Source of the DNA: CAIOSQ01 sp044359885
GTDB lineage: Bacteria > Pseudomonadota > Alphaproteobacteria > CACIAM-22H2
Reading direction: 5' to 3'
NCBI GenBank assembly: GCA_044359885.1
Contig: JBIKLI010000055.1
Coordinates: forward strand, 1-16,943
Length of the DNA stretch: 16,943 nucleotides
A program made the position numbers and the translations under genes. Each line of letters starts with the position of its first letter. The stretch's first letter is position 1. Below, in pieces: positions 13,651-16,943 of the stretch. The notes under the pieces are model-generated. The model had not been told where the DNA came from and did no database searches. It saw only the letters and a program-made list of their open reading frames with translations.

Positions 13651-16600
13651 ATGACGATCCATGTCGCCCTCCGGCATCGGACGACATATCGCTACGAACG
13701 GCCGATCGCGCTCGGGCCGCAGACCGTCCGGCTGCGACCGGCGCCGCATGCCCGCACGCCTGTCCTCGCCTATTCCCTGCGCGTCGAGCCGCAGGGGCAT
13801 TTCCTCAACTGGCAGCAGGATCCGCAGGGCAATTTCCTCGCCCGGCTGGTCTTTCCCGAGCGGACCGACCGCTTCGAACTGGTGGTCGACCTGATCGCCG
13901 ACATGACGGTGATCAACCCTTTCGACTTCTTCCTCGAGCCCGAGGCGGAGCAGTGGCCTTTCGCCTACGATCCTGCGCTCGCCGAAGAGATCGCGCCCTT
14001 CCGGCGCGCCGCGCCCGCAGGACCGCGGCTTCAGGCGCTGCTTGCGGACATTCCGGATGCCCGGACCGGCACGATCGACTTCCTGGTCGAGCTGAACCGC
14101 CGGCTGGCCGCGGAGATCCGCTACCTGATCCGCATGGAGCCTGGCGTCCAGACGCCCGAGGAGACGCTGGAGCGCCGGTCGGGGTCATGCCGCGACAGCG
14201 GCTGGCTGCTCGTCCAGATCCTGCGCCATCTCGGATTCGCGGCGCGTTTCGTGTCCGGATATCTGATCCAGCTCGCGCCCGACGAGAAGCCGCTCGACGG
14301 CCCGGCCGGGCCGCCGGCGGATTTCGCCGACCTCCATGCCTGGTGCGAGGTCTATCTCCCCGGCGCCGGCTGGGTCGGTCTCGATCCGACCTCCGGCCTG
14401 CTGGCGGGCGAGGGGCATATCCCGCTGGCCGCGACGCCCGAGCCCCGCAGCGCTTCGCCGGTCACCGGCATGCACGAGCCGGCCGAGACCCGCTTCGACG
14501 TCGTGATGGAAGCGACGCGCATCCACGAGGCGCCGCGGGTCACGAAGCCCTACGGCGACGCGCAATGGGCGGCGCTGCGTGCGGCCGGCGAGGCGGTCGA
14601 CGCGCGGCTGCGGCGCGCGGGCATGCGCCTGACCATGGGCGGCGAACCCACCTTCGTCTCCATCGACGATCCCGACGGCGAGGAATGGAACACCGCGGCC
14701 CTGGGCCCGACAAAGCGGCGACGCGCCGGCATCCTGCTGCGCCGTCTGGCCGACCGTTTCGCCACCGGCGCGCTGCTGCATTTCGGCCAGGGCAAATGGT
14801 ATCCGGGCGAGCAACTTCCCCGCTGGGCCCTGTCCTGCCACTGGCGACGGGACGGCGACCCGGTCTGGCGCGATCCTTCGCTGCTGGCCACGGATTCGGA
14901 TGGCGACCGCGCCGATGCCGCCGCCGCGCGGGCCTTCGTCGCGGCGCTGGCGGAACGGCTGGGGGTCGATCCGGACTGCGCGATCCCCGGTCACGAGGAC
15001 GTCTGGTACTATCTGTGGCGCGAGCGGCGGCTGCCGGCGAATGTCGATCCGCTCGACGCGCGGCTGGACGATCCGCTCGAGCGGTCCCGGCTGGCGCGGG
15101 TCTTCGAACAAGGGCTCGACGCGACGATCGGCTATGCGCTGCCGCTGCGACGCGACGGCCGGCGATGGATCTCCGGCCGCTGGTTCCTGCGCCAGGAGCA
15201 TATGTTCCTCCTGCCCGGCGACTCGCCGATGGGGCTGCGGTTGCCGCTCGACAGCCTGCCCTGGGCCGCGCCGCCGGACCGGATCGAGGACATGCCGATC
15301 GACCCGTTCGAGCCGCGCGCGCCGCTGCCGGCGCGCCCGCAGCTGCGCGTACCGGGTTCGGGCGGCGAGGCCGACGGGGCGCGGGACCTGCCGTCCCCGC
15401 GCGAGCAGGGACGGCCGGGCGAGCCGGAGCCGCGCGGCGGCCGTCACAAGCGGCTCGTGCGCACCGCGCTTTGCGTCGAGCCGCGCGACGGACGCTTGCA
15501 TGTCTTCATGCCGCCGATCGAGCGGGCGGAGGATTATCTCGACCTGGTCGCCGCGGTCGAGGACAGCGCCGCGCGGCTCGGGCGCCGGGTGGTGGTCGAG
15601 GGCTACGCCCCGCCGCGCGACCCGCGCCTTTGCCATTTCAGCGTCACGCCGGATCCCGGCGTGATCGAGGTCAACATCCATCCCGCCGCCACGTGGAGCG
15701 AACTGGTCGAGCGGACGACCGCGGTCTACGAGGAGGCGCGCGCGTCGCGGCTCGGCGCGGAGAAGTTCATGCTCGACGGACGCCATGTCGGCACCGGCGG
15801 CGGAAACCACTTCGTCCTCGGCGCCGCCGAACCGGCGGACTCGCCGTTCCTGCGGCGTCCCGACCTGCTGCGCAGCCTGATCGCCTACTGGCAGCACCAT
15901 CCGTCGCTGTCCTACCTCTTCTCCGGACTGTTCGTCGGCCCGACCAGCCAGCATCCGCGGATCGACGAGGCGCGCGACGACGCGCTGGCGGAGTTCGCGA
16001 TCGCGGCCAAGGAGGTCGACCGCGCCGGTCCCGACGTGCCGCCCTGGCTGGTCGACCGCATCTTCCGCAACATCCTGGTCGACGCGACCGGCAACACCCA
16101 TCGCGCGGAATTCTGCATCGACAAGCTCTACGCGCCGGACGGCCCTGCCGGACGGCTTGGACTGCTCGAACTGCGCGCCTTCGAGATGCCGCCCAACGCG
16201 CGGATGAGCCTCGCCCAGCAATTGCTGCTGCGCGCGCTGACGGTGCGCTTCTGGGAGACGCCCTACCGGCGGCCGCCGATCCGCTGGGGCACGCGGCTGC
16301 ACGACGAATTCATGCTGCCCCATTTCTGCATGCAGGATTTCGCCGAGGTGCTGGACGAACTCGGCGAGGCCGGTTTCCCCTTCGATCCGGCCTGGTTCGA
16401 GGCGCATCGCGAATTCCGCTTCCCGCAGATCGGCACGCTCGCCTGCCGCGGGATGGAACTGGAACTGCGCCATGCGCTGGAGCCCTGGCACGTCCTGGGC
16501 GAGGAGGGCGGCGCGGGCGGCACCGTGCGCTATGTCGATTCCTCGGTCGAACGCATCCAGGCGCGTCTGGCGGGGTTCGTGCCCGAGCGTCACGTGCTCG

Positions 16601-16943
16601 CGTGCAACGGGCGGGCCGTGCCGATGCGCGCCACCGGGCGTGCCGGCGAATTCGTCGCCGGGATCCGCTTCAAGGCCTGGGCGCCGGCCAGCGCCCTTCA
16701 TCCGACCATCGCCGTCCATACGCCGCTGGCCTTCGACCTGTTCGACCGCTGGAACGGCCGCTCGCTGGGCGGCTGCACCTACCATGTCGCGCATCCCGGC
16801 GGCCGCAACTACGACCGTTTCCCGGTCAACGCCAACGAAGCGGCGGCGCGCCGGCGGGCGCGGTTCTTCGCGATCGGCCATACGCCCGGTCCGATGCCGG
16901 AGCCCCAGCCGCTCGCTTCGCCGGAGATGCCGCTGACCCTCGA
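13651..16943 (+). CDS. Transglutaminase fused to DUF2126 putative amidoligase (3' end outside window)
   Basis: This frame is open from ATG 13651 to the window end, 1097 codons, about the full length expected for the family. Residues 1-90 are the bacterial transglutaminase-like N-terminal region (LRHRTTYRYERPIALGPQ, then LNWQQDPQGNFLARL). Residues 150-250 are the papain-like core with a complete triad: Cys180 in GSCRDSGW, His229 in DLHAWCEVY and Asp245 in GLDPT. From about 305 on is DUF2126, assigned by comparative genomics to the glutamine synthetase-like COOH-NH2 ligases. Visible motifs are MGGEPTFVS (329-337), VIEVNIHPA (671-679), GTGGGNHFVLG (714-724), RAEFCIDKLY (818-827) and LLELRAFEMPPNARM (838-852). 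A Pro/Gly/Arg-rich linker lies at 551-600. AAGG (13640-13643) is seven bases from the ATG. The protein is cytoplasmic, with no signal peptide. Relatives sit beside ATP-grasp/alpha-E genes; its substrate is unknown. Confidence 0.93.
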   Translation, partial: MTIHVALRHRTTYRYERPIALGPQTVRLRPAPHARTPVLAYSLRVEPQGHFLNWQQDPQGNFLARLVFPERTDRFELVVDLIADMTVINPFDFFLEPEAEQWPFAYDPALAEEIAPFRRAAPAGPRLQALLADIPDARTGTIDFLVELNRRLAAEIRYLIRMEPGVQTPEETLERRSGSCRDSGWLLVQILRHLGFAARFVSGYLIQLAPDEKPLDGPAGPPADFADLHAWCEVYLPGAGWVGLDPTSGLLAGEGHIPLAATPEPRSASPVTGMHEPAETRFDVVMEATRIHEAPRVTKPYGDAQWAALRAAGEAVDARLRRAGMRLTMGGEPTFVSIDDPDGEEWNTAALGPTKRRRAGILLRRLADRFATGALLHFGQGKWYPGEQLPRWALSCHWRRDGDPVWRDPSLLATDSDGDRADAAAARAFVAALAERLGVDPDCAIPGHEDVWYYLWRERRLPANVDPLDARLDDPLERSRLARVFEQGLDATIGYALPLRRDGRRWISGRWFLRQEHMFLLPGDSPMGLRLPLDSLPWAAPPDRIEDMPIDPFEPRAPLPARPQLRVPGSGGEADGARDLPSPREQGRPGEPEPRGGRHKRLVRTALCVEPRDGRLHVFMPPIERAEDYLDLVAAVEDSAARLGRRVVVEGYAPPRDPRLCHFSVTPDPGVIEVNIHPAATWSELVERTTAVYEEARASRLGAEKFMLDGRHVGTGGGNHFVLGAAEPADSPFLRRPDLLRSLIAYWQHHPSLSYLFSGLFVGPTSQHPRIDEARDDALAEFAIAAKEVDRAGPDVPPWLVDRIFRNILVDATGNTHRAEFCIDKLYAPDGPAGRLGLLELRAFEMPPNARMSLAQQLLLRALTVRFWETPYRRPPIRWGTRLHDEFMLPHFCMQDFAEVLDELGEAGFPFDPAWFEAHREFRFPQIGTLACRGMELELRHALEPWHVLGEEGGAGGTVRYVDSSVERIQARLAGFVPERHVLACNGRAVPMRATGRAGEFVAGIRFKAWAPASALHPTIAVHTPLAFDLFDRWNGRSLGGCTYHVAHPGGRNYDRFPVNANEAAARRRARFFAIGHTPGPMPEPQPLASPEMPLTL

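Noticed and set aside
14185..16881. 898-codon open frame on the minus strand inside the transglutaminase-amidoligase gene
   Set aside because: It is antisense to a gene with clear family motifs, and its translation is Arg-, Ala-, Gly- and Asp-rich with no recognisable domain. Long antisense frames are expected in GC-rich DNA.

Overview
The window is a GC-rich stretch that reads as chromosomal DNA of an alphaproteobacterium, most likely from Rhodospirillales or a related order (inference). The basis is gene order: birA-coaX-rnj-mce-DUF1467, then proS-lolC/E-lolD, is a layout I associate with that class. Further support comes from the short prolyl-tRNA synthetase without an editing insertion, the single LolC/E-type permease and the double-domain dCTP deaminase. 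Every gene I can support is on the + strand. I saw no tRNA, rRNA, IS element, CRISPR array or phage gene.

Layout. (1) Positions 1-3544: 3' end of birA, coaX, RNase J, methylmalonyl-CoA epimerase and a DUF1467 membrane protein, tightly packed and probably one transcript. (2) Positions 3545-3839: about 295 bases without a gene, with two back-to-back hairpins and a separate 9-bp inverted repeat. (3) Positions 3840-8554: a four-gene ABC importer of the BMP/nucleoside class (ATPase, two permeases, periplasmic binding protein), followed at 8560-8997 by a small secreted protein of unknown function. A hairpin closes this block. (4) Positions 9034-12350: proS with its own candidate promoter, overlapping a LolC/E permease gene, which overlaps lolD. 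(5) Positions 12390-13550: a tandem-domain dCTP deaminase. (6) From 13651 to the window end: a very large ORF encoding a transglutaminase fused to a DUF2126 putative amidoligase (COOH-NH2 ligase). It is open at the window edge after 1097 codons.

The most interesting part is the end. The transglutaminase-amidoligase gene is preceded, in a 100-base gap, by a full match to the sigma-54 (RpoN) promoter consensus at 13572-13587. Such fusions are known by comparative genomics to sit beside circularly permuted ATP-grasp, alpha-E and sometimes proteasome-like (Anbu) genes, as a predicted and still poorly understood peptide-tagging or peptide-synthesis system. The promoter suggests that here the system is switched on by a sigma-54 activator, for example under nitrogen stress (inference). 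The next genes lie outside the window.

The second point is that the importer block sits inside an otherwise standard housekeeping cluster, with hairpins on both sides and a fresh promoter before proS. That looks like an inserted, separately transcribed module.
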